From Actinernus sp. WN-2022 (lineage: Eukaryota > Cnidaria > Anthozoa > Actiniaria > Actinernidae): a DNA stretch of 64,000 nucleotides. A program made the translations under genes and the position numbers. Location: positions 806,001 to 870,000 of the forward strand of contig JAOWCC010000442.1 in assembly GCA_030867875.1 (NCBI GenBank), given 5' to 3'. The notes beneath the pieces are model-generated. The model ran no database searches. It had not been told where the DNA came from and saw only the letters and a program-made list of their open reading frames with translations. Below, piece by piece: positions 22,951 through 37,300 of the stretch; within the stretch, counting starts at the first letter, position 1; the number at the start of each line of letters is the position of its first letter.

Positions 22951-24272
22951 TTACATGGAAACGAGTAATACATCAACAGGAAACGTTTGCACAGTTAATC
23001 TGCCTTTGCTTCGTCATGGTAAACCATTCCTCCAATTTCTCTATTTAGCAAACCCTTTGGCTTTAACTAAACCAGCCATACACTATGACCGCTGCCTGCA
23101 AACATAAAACTGAGTTTTATGTGAAGGATATTCTCACTGAGCTAAGTACGGGAAAAGCTTTCAACTGCCCGCAGATTACGAATCACTGACAAATGTCGCA
23201 AATACGAGATATTTTTACAAAATCGCGTAAAAACTAAAATGGATTCTAGCAAATATTTCACGATACCGGTGTGTCGCTTTTTGAATGGTGAAAGTTAAAT
23301 TGGAGTGTTAATCCAAAGCAAAAATTTAAAACAAAACTTATCTTGTCAGTGCTAGACCTGAATATGTAACACCAAACTTCAGGCGGTTTAATGGCTGACT
23401 AAATTTACAAAGAAAACCAAGAAACTCACTTTGTGCCACGCAAAAACAATTCTTAGTCAAGAGTTTGTTATTCAGTGTGTTTGTTTGTGACTATAAATAA
23501 AATAGTAATTAGAGTGTTAATCCAAAGCGAAAATTGGGAATTCAAATTAGTCTGCTTGAGTGCTAGTTTTTGGCGAAAATCCCCTTTTAATAATGAAAAC
23601 TCTGATACCAGTGTAGGCAATTAAAATTTGAAAAAAAAAATGGTAACCGGGAAACCGGCGGCCTAGCTTGCTGTTTATTTTTGAAACAAAAAGTCTCGTG
23701 ATTGAAAAACATAAGTCGCACTTTAAATTGAGTAATATTTGCTTGATACCTTTCAGTTGATCTAAGAAGATGAATGTTTTAACGATCTGTAAATGGAAAC
23801 TGGGTGCCAGATAAAAAGCAACCAATCATAGCAAAGACGCCGCGACGAAAATCTAAACTAAAATTTAATTAGACAAAACAATTGATTTCCCCAAGTGACG
23901 AGAAGACGTTTTTCAAATAGAAAGGGCGTGAATTTCTTGTTTACTTTTGTATACTTTTTAATCAATGTTATGGTCTCTAAGAGCCGAATTTTAAAGGAAA
24001 TTTAAATCTTAGACGCTATTAGAAACTATAGATCCTTCCACAGTTTCTTTGAACTTTTGATATATACGTATAACAGCAAAACCGTCGATACTGCTGAAAA
24101 GAGCACCTCAAAGTTAGTCAAAATCCCAAATTTGAGAGTTATATCTTGAATAGGAGCAAAGTTATAGGCCCGCAAACTCGGAAAATTTTGATTGGGGGGA
24201 AAGTTTGTGCCAACAGATAAACGATATCTAAGATTTAGACTTAATTTAGGCCTGATGAAACGGTGACATTGG
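22951..24272. other. no gene seen (copy 1); repeats as 33007-34328
   Basis: AT-rich sequence with two related stretches, AGTGTTAATCCAAAGC at about 23306 and 23513, suggesting a small direct duplication. No supported coding region. Confidence 0.4.
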
Positions 24273-27200
24273 CGACAGAGCGGAAAAACGGAGCGCATGC
24301 GCATTTGCCACTTCATTAAAAGTGAATCAAGATGGCCGCCGAGCGGGAGTGGATTGTAGCTCTTTTTCAGGGACCTCTCACAGCTCAAGAAATACCACGA
24401 TTACTTTATTACTTCACACCATGGACTGATATTCTTCAGTGACTTCTCTGAACCCAAATAACACATAATCCAGTTCACTGAAAGAACGCTACCATTGCTC
24501 GTACAACTCTGTCTTCAAGAAAAACGAACCATTTCGAAATGTTCATATGCGGCTGGAAAAACGCCAAAAATAAGGAAACTTGTGAATATATAAGCTTTAT
24601 ACTTCGGTAGAGAACTAAGGAGGTAATGGGTTTAAACATATAAAATACCATATTCGAGATTTTCATACCATTTTTCAAACGAAGCATTTGAAGTTACAGT
24701 AGTGACTAGACTGTCTACAGCAGTAGAAATCCTGGAACGACGATCATTACCAAAGACTGTAAGTAAAGCTACAGAGCTATTATCAGGAAATTATACAATA
24801 TTTCACTTGATTTGATTATTATAGTATTTAATACATCGTCATTTTGACGAATTAGTTGCATGATTTACCAAATGTAAAGAAAACGAATTTTAATTTTGTT
24901 TTAAAATGAATTATATATATACATGTAAAAAATACTTAATATGTTATAATTGTTCTGTTTTCAGAAAGCCAACAATAAAACAGTTGTAATCGAATGCCTT
25001 TGGCAAAGTAGTTTTGTGTTCATTTAATTTTGTTCATGTTAGAAGTGAGTGACGCTAATTATGTTGTGTGGGACTTTTGTGCGTTTCTGTATAAATGGAG
25101 ATATGGTGGTTGGTGTACTATGAAATCAAGAGCCAACATGTGGACACTCTCACCCAAGCTTTGTGTTTTACACGAAAGCTTTGTGCTTTACACGAAACAG
25201 TACTTCTTCTTGTTTTCCCAGAAAAAAGGAAGCCTGCAATAGTATACCTTTCCCTTCCCAACTCCATCAGTGTTTTACTTGATGTTTTTGAATATCTGGA
25301 CTAAACAGCAAAGGAGCATATTTGCTTGTGTAGACTACTTGAGAAATGGACTCTTCAAGCACCATCACTTCTCCTGATCTTCACTTTATTCTCCCCAAGC
25401 ACAAGCAAAGTGAGACAAATATGCATACGTGTAGGATAATTGAAAGAGATATAAATAGCCTCCATAGCAAACTACATGCACATGTATGAGAACAAATTTA
25501 CATTTTTCATGTATACTTTATTTGAGTGTTTTAAAATTGTTAAAAACTGTTTTTAATTGTAACAGAGGAAGGACTACAAATATTTTTTTAAAGTATTTGC
25601 TTTAATGTGAAACTATTTGTGTGTATCTCTCTTTTTAATTCATTTGCCTAATGGTTACTAATACATAATATTTGTACAGGAATCCATAAGCAATTACATA
25701 TAATAAAATTAATTGTTGATTTCTTTGAAAAACATGGTAGCTTCCTCTTTCACGAGCTTCTTTAATTGGGAGTTTCACAGAAACTACATAATTAGCATAA
25801 TGCAGAGGTTCATCAATTTTCAGTGTACATATGTAGCTGGCTTGGACTTTGAAAGTAGAGCTCTGTCAATATGCCTTCAGTAATAAATGTATGTTAAGAT
25901 ACAAATATAGTATGCGTAGCTGGCTATACATGTATATACAGCTATTTCAGGCTAAGTGCAATGTAGATACATGCTAGTGCTGGAGCACTGGCTGTAGCCA
26001 GGTTATTTTGAAACCCCTCGGATAATTATAGTGACCATTTCCTGTATGGCCCCATTTTCTGTACACCTATAATATACTTATTTTATGAAGTGTGTGAACA
26101 CTAAGTGAATATTATTTTCTGAAATTATGTGAAGGGCTAATCTAGGAAACATGTCAATAATAATAAGTAACATGTTTTCTAAACTTGATTTTTAAAATGA
26201 AATTTGTATGAATTATGTGAAATTATTTTAAAGGTTAACTGTGAATTGTGGCTTTGTCAAGTGCTTATAATATATTATTTTATGCGAACTTATTTCAGAG
26301 GTGAATCATGTGTATATGCTAATGCACCTAATAAATCATATCAAGGCAGAAAGAGGGTCAGCTTTTTATTGGATAATTTTGAGGTAGAAGGGGGAAGGGT
26401 TAGGTGCCCAGTGAACGAATGAGATAGTCCAGTTTGTATAAGCACAATTAATTTGGGAAAGGAAAGCAATGAGGGGGAAGTATGTTGGAATGAAGCACAT
26501 GTTTCCAATGGCTTCCATTTTATAATAATAATAACAACAATCAGACAGTGTATTATTAAATAAATAATTAATAATAGTTATATTATAATAATGATATCAA
26601 TGCTCTGCTTATGATCATGCATGTTCATTTAAAATCAACATTTTTAAACATAATTAAGTTTTAAAATGCTAAGTGTGCATTCTGTATTAAGCAGACCATT
26701 TTAAATGGCTAGGAGGTATGCCTATGACCTAAAGCTCAGGGATGCTCCGATATGGTAAACTCTTTCTGAATTTAAGGTTCAGATACAACATACATAAATA
26801 TGTAATTTATTATATTAGTATTTTGATAGCTATATATAATATTATAATTTCATGTCAAAAAATAAAACCCCTTGTGATTTGAATTAACATGAACATGCAA
26901 TGTTATTTTATGTCATGTTTTGCACATGTATCTGATTGTTAATGTTAGTATCATGAATGAAACCTCATCGGAATTAACCCCCATAGCCATCATGATTTTT
27001 CTTTCCCAAATACATTATCAAGCCCACATGTTAAATTGAATCAACTATCACATTCTTTCAATCAACACTTACAATGTTACCCTTCCTCACTCAAAATTTG
27101 AGTTACACCACCAACACATACATGATTTGTCTCTTGAATTAAATTTTACAGAATAGTTTTTCCATATTTAAGAAAATAACTTATTTGTAATGTTTCATAG

Positions 27201-28566
27201 ATACATAAGTGTTCTTGTTTTTGGTGGAGAATAAAGATGAAGAGAAGTGATGGTGCTGAAAAGTATATTTTTTTTAGTCTTAATTCCATATAGATGTGTT
27301 CCTTCCAATGCTGATAAAATATGGAACCAGATAATTGTCAGTTTTTTCTACAGTAAAAATAAATAGGTTTAAAACAGTTATAGTCTCAAAAAATGAGAAA
27401 TTATATAGATGAAAACTGTATAAGTTTGTTTTTGTTTTCATAGTTTGCTGTATTTGCCTGACTTTGTTTTTGTTTGGGAAGAATAGAGATAAAGATAAAT
27501 ATAATGGTGTTAATTTTTTTTAAGTCTGTATTTCAAAACAAGTAATCTGTATAACCAGGTGTTCCTTTACTATTTCGGTACAGATATTCCAAAACAGCAA
27601 ACAAACACCGAGTGAATTGGGAAGAGAAACCAGTTTTACTATTTTACAGGAAAATAAACAAGACCAGAGGTAATGCTTCCCAGTTTGATCTGCATAAAAT
27701 GTGTATAAAAGCAAACAATGCAAAGCTTGGGTGAGAAAGTCCACATGCAAGCTCTTATGATTTCATACACCAACCATGCATGCACCTCTCTTACAAAACC
27801 GCACAAAAATCCAACACAACATAATTAGTCTCAACCCAGTCTTCAAACATGAACAAAATTAAATGAACACAAAACTACTTTGCCAAAGGCATTCGATCAC
27901 AACTATGTTTTATTGTTGGCTTTCTGAAAACAGAACAATTATAAAATATTAAATTAAAATTCGTTTTCCTTACATTGGTAAAACAGTCAACTAATTCATC
28001 AAAATGCCGATGTAATAACATAACCAAATCAAATGAAATATTGTATAATTTCCTGACAATAACTCTGTAGCTTTACTTACAGTCTTTGGTAATGATCGTC
28101 GTTCCAGGATTTCTACTGCTGTAGACAGTCTAGTCACTACTGTAACTTCAAATGCTTCGTTTGAAAAATGGTATGAAAATCTCGAATATGGTATTTTATA
28201 TGTTTAAACCCATTACCTCCTTAGTTCTCTACCGAAGTATAAAGCTTATATATTCACAAGTTTCCTTATTTTTGGCGTTTTTCCAGTCGCATATGAACAT
28301 TTCGAAATGGTTCGTTTTTCTTGAAGACAGAGTTGAACGAGCAATTGTAGCGTTCTTTCTGTGAACTGGATTATGTGTTATTTGGGCTCAGAGAAGTCAC
28401 TGAAGAATATCAGTCCATGGTGTGAAGTAATAAAGCAATCGTGGTATTTCCGGAGTTGTGAGCGGTCCATGAAAAAGAGCTACAATCCACTCCCGCTCGG
28501 CGGCCATCTTGATTCACTTTTAATGAAGTGGCTAGTACGCATGCGCTCCGTTTTTCCGCTCTGTCG
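24273..28566. mobile_element. 4.3-kb foldback element with kilobase inverted arms (copy 1)
   Basis: CGACAGAGCGGAAAAACGGA starts the left arm and its reverse complement ends the right arm at 28566. Pairing continues for about 1.05-1.2 kb inward: the first 800 bp are about 95 percent identical, then increasingly diverged blocks continue to about 25440 and 27200. Each arm carries the same 70-codon frame (24475-24687 minus, 28152-28364 plus), which is a by-product of the inverted repeat. About 1.8 kb of AT-rich interior has no coding region. A GTAAGT at about 24759 and a pyrimidine-rich TTCTGTTTTCAG at about 24964 look like intron borders in the arm. No transposase is seen. Confidence 0.65.
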
Positions 28567-28715
28567 ACATTGGCTGTACTGTGTTGGAGCCGGATATCCT
28601 AGTGGGACTACTATACGTACTTCAAATATATACTGATAATCGATGTAATCCAGTAAACCTGGCGCTAATAGTCGTTGGGACGTGCAAAACAGTTTTTGTG
28701 GTTACGTCTTCAAGG

Positions 28716-30097
28716 AGATAAACTAAGTTCCGAGTTAGAATCCCGAGTTAGGATCCCGAGTTCGGATCCCCCTTAGGATCTCCCCCCCTCCCCCACCAAA
28801 AATAAAAAAATAAAAAATAAAATTTTACTAATAAAATAATAATAGTAATAATAATGATATTTCTGAAATCTTATTCTGTCGAATACTTTTTTTAGGGTTA
28901 AAGATAGAAGCATCAAAGCATCTTGAGAACAAAAATATGCATGAGAAAACAGACACTCTCAGTGAACTGAGAAAGACCCTAACTGGGTTCAGAAAATCCG
29001 GACTGAGTTTTGAAAAAGCAGATGAGTCACTAAACAACTTTTAAATGTTGCATACAAATATGGGAATCCGTAATTCTCTCTTGAAGTTGTTCGGCTGTTT
29101 TTATCGGTAATTCAGTTTATAAAAGATCCCAATTGATAAATATTATACGATACAATACAATATTATTATAGGTCGGCCTCCCGAAAGTAACGACAGTTAA
29201 AGGCTGCTAAAACCGAAGTAACGACCCTTATTGTTACACGTTACCGTTTCGAAACTTTACAGTAGAATTTCTCATTTCATTGAGCAGGCAAATGTTTCCG
29301 CGGTGCTACTACTGATACCCGAGAATGCGAATTTCACTGAAAGTACTCGATATATCAATATACTCTGTCTGATTATTGCAGTTCTAGTCGACCAGTCATC
29401 ATGCATGATCGGAAGCAAAATACCGAAGCAATCACGACCGGCTGACTAGAAAAACGCAAAACCATATTCAGGATAGGCAGTAAGCTAATATTTGGCTGTT
29501 TTGAAGTGATGGCGGTTCAGTTCGTTACATTACGTGTAGAGAACTGAGAACTGGTCGGCGCGCGAAATGTGTTAGCTTGTGTAAAGTCTCAGCGCCGTAT
29601 ATTCACCTCCTGTTGAGCGGTTTTTACGGGAAATTTCTAGAACTACATACTCATACTCTCTTGGTAGTTGCCGAATCTGTTAGCTTTGGTTTGTATGAAC
29701 TGTATAAAGAGGAGATGCTGCAGTGCAAATAACATGCTGAGAGCTGTCAAACTAGTTTGATCTAAATCAAAAGCGCACTTCCTATTACTAGTGATTATAT
29801 ACATCTTGGGAATTTTGATACGAGGTAGTACAGCCCCCCCAAAAGAACATGATGTCGATCAGCAGGGAAAGAAAAGGATGCGAGATTCACTGGTTCGCAA
29901 AGGGAGCTCGACATGGTAAACAAATTGAAGAACTGAAAAACTATACTTGAAAATGCAAACTTTAACAGAACGCGTACTTTTTTTCTTTTTTTTTTGGGGG
30001 GGGGGGATCCTAGGGGGGATCCTAGCTCGGGATCCTAACTCGGGATCCTAACTCGGGATCCTAACTCCGGTTCCTAACTCGATAAATAGCGAGACTC
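28716..30097. mobile_element. 1.4-kb element with GGATCC minisatellite ends (copy 1)
   Basis: GTCTTCAAGG occurs directly before (28706-28715) and directly after (30098-30107) the segment, which fits a 9-10-bp target duplication. Both ends contain inverted tandem copies of a 15-bp unit of the form CTCGGGATCCTAACT plus a G-rich run. The right end has two more units here than in copy 2 (30001-30075 against 40165-40215). The interior frames (69 and 72 codons) are unrecognised. The size of the target duplication hints at a Mutator-like origin. Confidence 0.55.
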
Positions 30098-30730
30098 GTC
30101 TTCAAGGGCTTGAATACAACAAAGTTGTGTAAAAATTGAGAATACCCGTTAAAGTACTCGGTATTCCGGCACAGTATACATATAATATATTGGACTTTAA
30201 TAGTGTATATAAATCGTCTTGCACTCACTCCTAGCTTAAATTACCCGGCGCTAGCTCTTTTTACTAGTTAGTGTTAAAACAGAATTCACAGGCATCGTTA
30301 ATACAGGTGAAAGCTCTTTATCTGGAGTTGCAAAAACGAAAAAAACTAAGTATAATAACGATATTTCGCCTGATGTTTTTTCAACACTATCGACGCTTTC
30401 CACCGCGATCATGACGCATTCCATTTGAGAACTGGTCGATCAGACTAATCGGTACCTTGTTTGTATTCTAACATTTATAGCTCCGTCTTACTTAATTGCT
30501 TTTGACCTGTTAAGTCGGCATCGAAGTTGTTAAGTCGGCATCGAAGCATACGGAGGAGTTCCTGGTCAACAATCTGTAATTATATAACGTGTGATATATA
30601 ATTGTGCCACACTGTGTTTATTTTAGTGTTGGTCTACTGGCACTTAAACCTACCCCTTCTCAGACATAAAAGAAAATCCCTACATGTACCCCATCTTATA
30701 CTACCTTTTTGTGTAGAAAAATACACTGTT

Positions 30731-31018
30731 TCAGCTTCTGTTAACAGTCTCTGTTTTGTCATGCAAAAATGATGCCATCGCATTGGTTCCCTGCTTCGGG
30801 TCCAGAGTAATTTGGCTAACTTTCTCCAATGTCAGTTTTAATTTGTGTGTCAACTTTTCTACTTCTTCCAATGTTTCCATCAACTTAGATATCCTGCCCT
30901 TCCGGATGATATTTTCATCATATTCGTTCTTTAGCTGGTTCAAATTAAGGCAATCGAGGGACAAGCGCGCGACAATGGCTAGAAAGGACTTGTTGAATAA
31001 TACATCTTCCGCCGTCAA
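30731..31018 (-). CDS. uncharacterised 95-aa frame (copy 2)
   Basis: Identical in translation to 20709-20996; see that entry. In this copy the transposase part of the element is absent, so any function tied to transposition is lost. Confidence 0.2.
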   Translation of the reverse strand: MTAEDVLFNKSFLAIVARLSLDCLNLNQLKNEYDENIIRKGRISKLMETLEEVEKLTHKLKLTLEKVSQITLDPKQGTNAMASFLHDKTETVNRS

Positions 31019-34000
31019 GATAGCAGGGCATAATTTATACAGGAAATTTACTGCCTGTGCTTGTTCATGACCTTTAAATAACTCTGTCTATTTGTGAAAC
31101 GTTCTTGGCAGTTTCCGGTCGTACACGGTTTTGATGAGGGTATTTCGCCCTCGCTGGTCACCACCTCATTTGAAACATTTTCACCTTTGCAGATCACACT
31201 GTTGCTCAGTTGAACGACGAATGGACTATACTCCTCGGCGGATTTTCATTTTCGGCCCCATCTGAAATAGTTTTTAGTTCTTTTTCCCCTGGAAGTAATT
31301 CCTGGAACTTCCTCAGAGCTTCTTCGTCTTTGCAGTAGATGTTTTTCCAAAGCTGCTGAGCTTCGGCAATTTTGCTCTTTTTCACTTTGCCTCCAGCTTT
31401 GTGCCTTTGGAAATACCGCTCAATAAAGAACTCATACCTGTTGAAATGATCCGAGTAAATAAAACTACCTGCTCTCTTGCGTTCAGGGAGAACGGTCCCG
31501 AAAAGTGTTAACTGTGGAATGGTGCAGCAACTGCAGGGATGTCATTGCTTAGTAACCACTATATCAATATGGCCGGGAGAAACTGCGATGTTTTATTGAA
31601 TTACCGCTGACAAGATCGCTTTTCCGATCGAGAAACCATCGCGAGAGCATCAGTTACACTTTGTGATTCTAAAAACATATTCTTTGGGTCTGAATATGGA
31701 GGTTTTGGACCACAATATATCCATGAGTTTATTGAAACATACAGGTTAGTGTATAAATAGTAGAAAAATATTCTATTTTTAACAGAAGTCGAATCTATTC
31801 GCATACATGCCAACCCCCGGAGTTCTAAAATCTGGAGAATGTTGGAGAATGATTTCCGATTTTTTCCGAAGATACCCCGATTGTGTTCCGAAGACTTTCC
31901 GAAAGCTCTCGGAAAAATTAGTTTCATGCTTTTTGGTAGAAAGATTATTTAAAGAAATCCATAAAATGGCTAAACTGAACCGAGAGATTTGAGGCTCTAT
32001 CCGGGAGACCGGGAGATGATGTCCAAAATCTGGAGTCTCCCGCATAAACCGGGAGAGTTGGCAGGTATGTATTCGGATCGAGTTGTGTTTCCGTAATGAC
32101 TGCTTAATATTATTCACATACCAACCATTATTGTTACGTTAAGGGGGGTGGGAGGAGGGGGGTCAGGGCTTAACGTCCATTGGACGTTAGTGAAAATTGT
32201 TTTGATTTGTCGACGGCTTCTTAGTCAATGTGTGATGAATGATCAAATTAAATCGTATAATTTACCCACATTCTAGTTGTCTACATGCATGAACTGTCTG
32301 GTATAGGATATAATTATAGAGTGGGACAGATGTACATTGCTTTACCCTAACCTTACTGTCATTTATTGTACCATTGCTAGCTCTGTAATTTCATGATCAT
32401 GCCGTACAGTGCAGTAACCATGCCGTAAGTCATGGCCGTAATAAGGATCGGGTTTTGTTCAGGCTCCCCAAATGACCACTCTGGTTGGAAAGTGGTTATC
32501 GTAGTATTGTGCACTTATCATCAGCTTTCCCCGGGGTCGACCCCCGGGACACTCCGGGTGTTTTTGTTTTCAGGACCCAAACAAGTCGACCAAAGCCCCA
32601 GGGTACTGGGCAGTAATTTCGTGACAAATCCCCCTCCCCCAGGGCCATATTAGCCAACATACCCTCAACAATCTTTGCATGTAAAACAGACAAAAGTGTC
32701 CATTTTTGGGCTCGACTGGCGCTAATCTTGATACCTCTGTCATGGTACCAAATAAAGCAGCCTGGACCTTGTTTGTCGCACTTTATCATAAACACGTTTA
32801 AAATATCCGCACCGTGAAAGTTTGGATACCGCTGACCTGTGTCAAACCATTCCCGCGGGGTGTCTTCGGGGGTTAATACTACGATCCAATAGACGTACAA
32901 TTCGCCCTCTCCGCGGGGAATGAAAAATGTCCAAAGTCGACTAATCTCTTCCTAACCCCATGGGTATCCCGGGGGTCGACCCCCGGGGAAGCCGATGATA
33001 AGTGCATTACATGGAAACGAGTAATACATCAACAGGAAACGTTTGCACAGTTAATCTGCCTTTGCTTCGTCATGGTAAACCATTCCTCCAATTTCTCTAT
33101 TTAGCAAACCCTTTGGCTTTAACTAAACCAGCCATACACTATGACCGCTGCCTGCAAACATAAAACTGAGTTTTATGTGAAGGATATTCTCACTGAGCTA
33201 AGTACGGGAAAAGCTTTCAACTGCCCGCAGATTACGAATCACTGACAAATGTCGCAAATACGAGATATTTTTACAAAATCGCGTAAAAACTAAAATGGAT
33301 TCTAGCAAATATTTCACGATACCGGTGTGTCGCTTTTTGAATGGTGAAAGTTAAATTGGAGTGTTAATCCAAAGCAAAAATTTAAAACAAAACTTATCTT
33401 GTCAGTGCTAGACCTGAATATGTAACACCAAACTTCAGGCGGTTTAATGGCTGACTAAATTTACAAAGAAAACCAAGAAACTCACTTTGTGCCACGCAAA
33501 AACAATTCTTAGTCAAGAGTTTGTTATTCAGTGTGTTTGTTTGTGACTATAAATAAAATAGTAATTAGAGTGTTAATCCAAAGCGAAAATTGGGAATTCA
33601 AATTAGTCTGCTTGAGTGCTAGTTTTTGGCGAAAATCCCCTTTTAATAATGAAAACTCTGATACCAGTGTAGGCAATTAAAATTTGAAAAAAAAAATGGT
33701 AACCGGGAAACCGGCGGCCTAGCTTGCTGTTTATTTTTGAAACAAAAAGTCTCGTGATTGAAAAACATAAGTCGCACTTTAAATTGAGTAATATTTGCTT
33801 GATACCTTTCAGTTGATCTAAGAAGATGAATGTTTTAACGATCTGTAAATGGAAACTGGGTGCCAGATAAAAAGCAACCAATCATAGCAAAGACGCCGCG
33901 ACGAAACTCTAAACTAAAATTTAATTAGACAAAACAATTGATTTCCCCAAGTGACGAGAAGACGTTTTTCAAATAGAAAGGGCGTGAATTTCTTGTTTAC

Positions 34001-34328
34001 TTTTGTATACTTTTTAATCAATGTTATGGTCTCTAAGAGCCGAATTTTAAAGGAAATTTAAATCTTAGACGCTATTAGAAACTATAGATCCTTCCACAGT
34101 TTCTTTGAACTTTTGATATATACGTATAACAGCAAAACCGTCGATACTGCTGAAAAGAGCACCTCAAAGTTAGTCAAAATCCCAAATTTGAGAGTTATAT
34201 CTTGAATAGGAGCAAAGTTATAGGCCCGCAAACTCGGAAAATTTTGATTGGGGGGAAAGTTTGTGCCAACAGATAAACAATATCTAAGATTTAGACTTAA
34301 TTTAGGCCTGATGAAACGGTGACATTGG

Positions 34329-37300
34329 CGACAGAGCGGAAAAACGGAGCGCATGCGCATTTGCCACTTCATTAAAAGTGAATCAAGATGGCCGCCGAGC
34401 GGGAGTGGATTGTAGCTCTTTTTCAGGGACCTCTCACAGCTCAAGAAATACCACGATTACTTTATTACTTCACACCATGGACTGATATTCTTCAGTGACT
34501 TCTCTGAACCCAAATAACACATAATCCAGTTCACTGAAAGAACGCTACCATTGCTCGTACAACTCTGTCTTCAAGAAAAACGAACCATTTCGAAATGTTC
34601 ATATGCGGCTGGAAAAACGCCAAAAATAAGGAAACTTGTGAATATATAAGCTTTATACTTCGGTAGAGAACTAAGGAGGTAATGGGTTTAAACATATAAA
34701 ATACCATATTCGAGATTTTCATACCATTTTTCAAACGAAGCATTTGAAGTTACAGTAGTGACTAGACTGTCTACAGCAGTAGAAATCCTGGAACGACGAT
34801 CATTACCAAAGACTGTAAGTAAAGCTACAGAGCTATTATCAGGAAATTATACAATATTTCACTTGATTTGATTATTATAGTATTTAATACATCGTCATTT
34901 TGACGAATTAGTTGCATGATTTACCAAATGTAAAGAAAACGAATTTTAATTTTGTTTTAAAATGAAGTATATATATACATGTAAAAAATACTTAATATGT
35001 TATAATTGTTCTGTTTTCAGAAAGCCAACAATAAAACAGTTGTAATCGAATGCCTTTGGCAAAGTAGTTTTGTGTTCATTTAATTTTGTTCATGTTAGAA
35101 GTGAGTGACGCTAATTATGTTGTGTGGGACTTTTGTGCGTTTCTGTATAAAGGGAGATATGGTGGTTGGTGTACTATGAAATCAAGAGCCAACATGTGGA
35201 CACTCACCCAAGCTTTGTGTTTTACACGAAAGCTTTGTGCTTTACACGAAACAGTACTTCTTCTTGTTTTCCCAGAAAAAAGGAAGCCTGCAATAGTATA
35301 CCTTTCCCTTCCCAACTCCATCAGTGTTTTACTTGATGTTTTTGAATATCTGGACTAAACAGCAAAGGAGCATATTTGCTTGTGTAGACTACTTGAGAAA
35401 TGGACTCTTCAAGCACCATCACTTCTCCTGATCTTCACTTTATTCTCCCCAAGCACAAGCAAAGTGAGACAAATATGCATACGTGTAGGATAATTGAAAG
35501 AGATATAAATAGCCTCCATAGCAAACTACATGCACATGTATGAGAACAAATTTACATTTTTCATGTATACTTTATTTGAGTGTTTTAAAATTGTTAAAAA
35601 CTGTTTTTAATTGTAACAGAGGAAGGACTACAAATATTTTTTTAAAGTATTTGCTTTAATGTGAAACTATTTGTGTGTATCTCTCTTTTTAATTCATTTG
35701 CCTAATGGTTACTAATACATAATATTTGTACAGGAATCCATAAGCAATTACATATAATAAAATTAATTGTTGATTTCTTTGAAAAACATGGTAGCTTCCT
35801 CTTTCACGAGCTTCTTTAATTGGGAGTTTCACAGAAACTACATAATTAGCATAATGCAGAGGTTCATCAATTTTCAGTGTACATATGTAGCTGGCTTGGA
35901 CTTTGAAAGTAGAGCTCTGTCAATATGCCTTCAGTAATAAATGTATGTTAAGATACAAATATAGTATGCGTAGCTGGCTATACATGTATATACAGCTATT
36001 TCAGGCTAAGTGCAATGTAGATACATGCTAGTGCTGGAGCACTGGCTGTAGCCAGGTTATTTTGAAACCCCTCGGATAATTATAGTGACCATTTCCTGTA
36101 TGGCCCCATTTTCTGTACACCTATAATATACTTATTTTATGAAGTGTGTGAACACTAAGTGAATATTATTTTCTGAAATTATGTGAAGGGCTAATCTAGG
36201 AAACATGTCAATAATAATAAGTAACATCAGGAGCCCATTACCAGGAGCGTTCCTCTGTTATGGGTTGGGTCCCCAGCACAGAGGTAGATGAGGCTATTTT
36301 TAGAATCGAAATTCCCGCGAAAAGAGGTCGCCGCCATGTTGGTGCCCTTAAACAATAGATCCCTCGTTAGCTTCTTTTGTTGGGGCACAAACATTTGAAT
36401 CTCTGGGGATTGAGTGAAAACCAGCAATTCGAATTCCCGCGTTGAAAGTGAGAAGAATGATAATGAGAAGTAACGTTAGCTATCTGATTGGCTAAGAATA
36501 CCCTACCTTTGTTCTTTTTCGCGCGAAACGCAATGCTAAAAATAGCCTCATCTACCTCTGTGCTGGGGTACAGACACAGTGGGGAAGATGGACGCTCCTG
36601 GTAATGGGCTCCTGGTAACATGTTTTCTAAACTTGATTTTTAAAATGAAATTTGTATGAATTATGTGAAATTATTTTAAAGGTTAACTGTGAATTGTGGC
36701 TTTGTCAAGTGCTTATAATATATTATTTTATGCGAACTTATTTCAGAGGTGAATCATGTGTATATGCTAATGCACCTAATAAATCATATCAAGGCAGAAA
36801 GAGGGTCAGCTTTTTATTGGATAATTTTGAGGTAGAAGGGGGAAGGGTTAGGTGCCCAGTGAACGAATGAGATAGTCCAGTTTGTATAAGCACAATTAAT
36901 TTGGGAAAGGAAAGCAATGAGGGGGAAGTATGTTGGAATGAAGCACATGTTTCCAATGGCTTCCATTTTATAATAATAATAACAACAATCAGACAGTGTA
37001 TTATTAAATAAATAATTAATAATAGTTATATTATAATAATGATATCAATGCTCTGCTTATGATCATGCATGTTCATTTAAAATCAACATTTTTAAACATA
37101 ATTAAGTTTTAAAATGCTAAGTGTGCATTCTGTATTAAGCAGACCATTTTAAATGGCTAGGAGGTATGCCTATGACCTAAAGCTCAGGGATGCTCCGATA
37201 TGGTAAACTCTTTCTGAATTTAAGGTTCAGATACAACATACATAAATATGTAATTTATTATATTAGTATTTTGATAGCTATATATAATATTATAATTTCA

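Larger units (their letters stand above)
20515..30508. repeat. 10-kb tandem duplication, copy 1
   Basis: This begins GTTAAGTCGGCATCGAAG and ends CTTAATTGCTTTTGACCT. Copy 2 (30529-40641) has the same limits, and the 20 bp between the copies repeat the first 18 bp of the unit. Differences are few: scattered substitutions, plus 8 bp (near 30652) and 35 bp (near 31102) gained in copy 2, a 387-bp MITE gained in copy 2, about 0.3 kb lost in copy 2, and minisatellite length changes. No host gene is recognisable in the unit; it is built from transposon pieces. Confidence 0.9.

Noticed and set aside
24331..24431. short ORF starting in a CAAGATGGCCGCC context
   Set aside because: Good initiation context, but only about 34 codons and no homologous protein recognised. 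It may instead be a YY1-like promoter motif.
24475..24687. 70-codon protein conserved four times in the window
   Set aside because: The four copies come from an inverted repeat multiplied by a recent duplication. Similarity reflects DNA identity, not selection.
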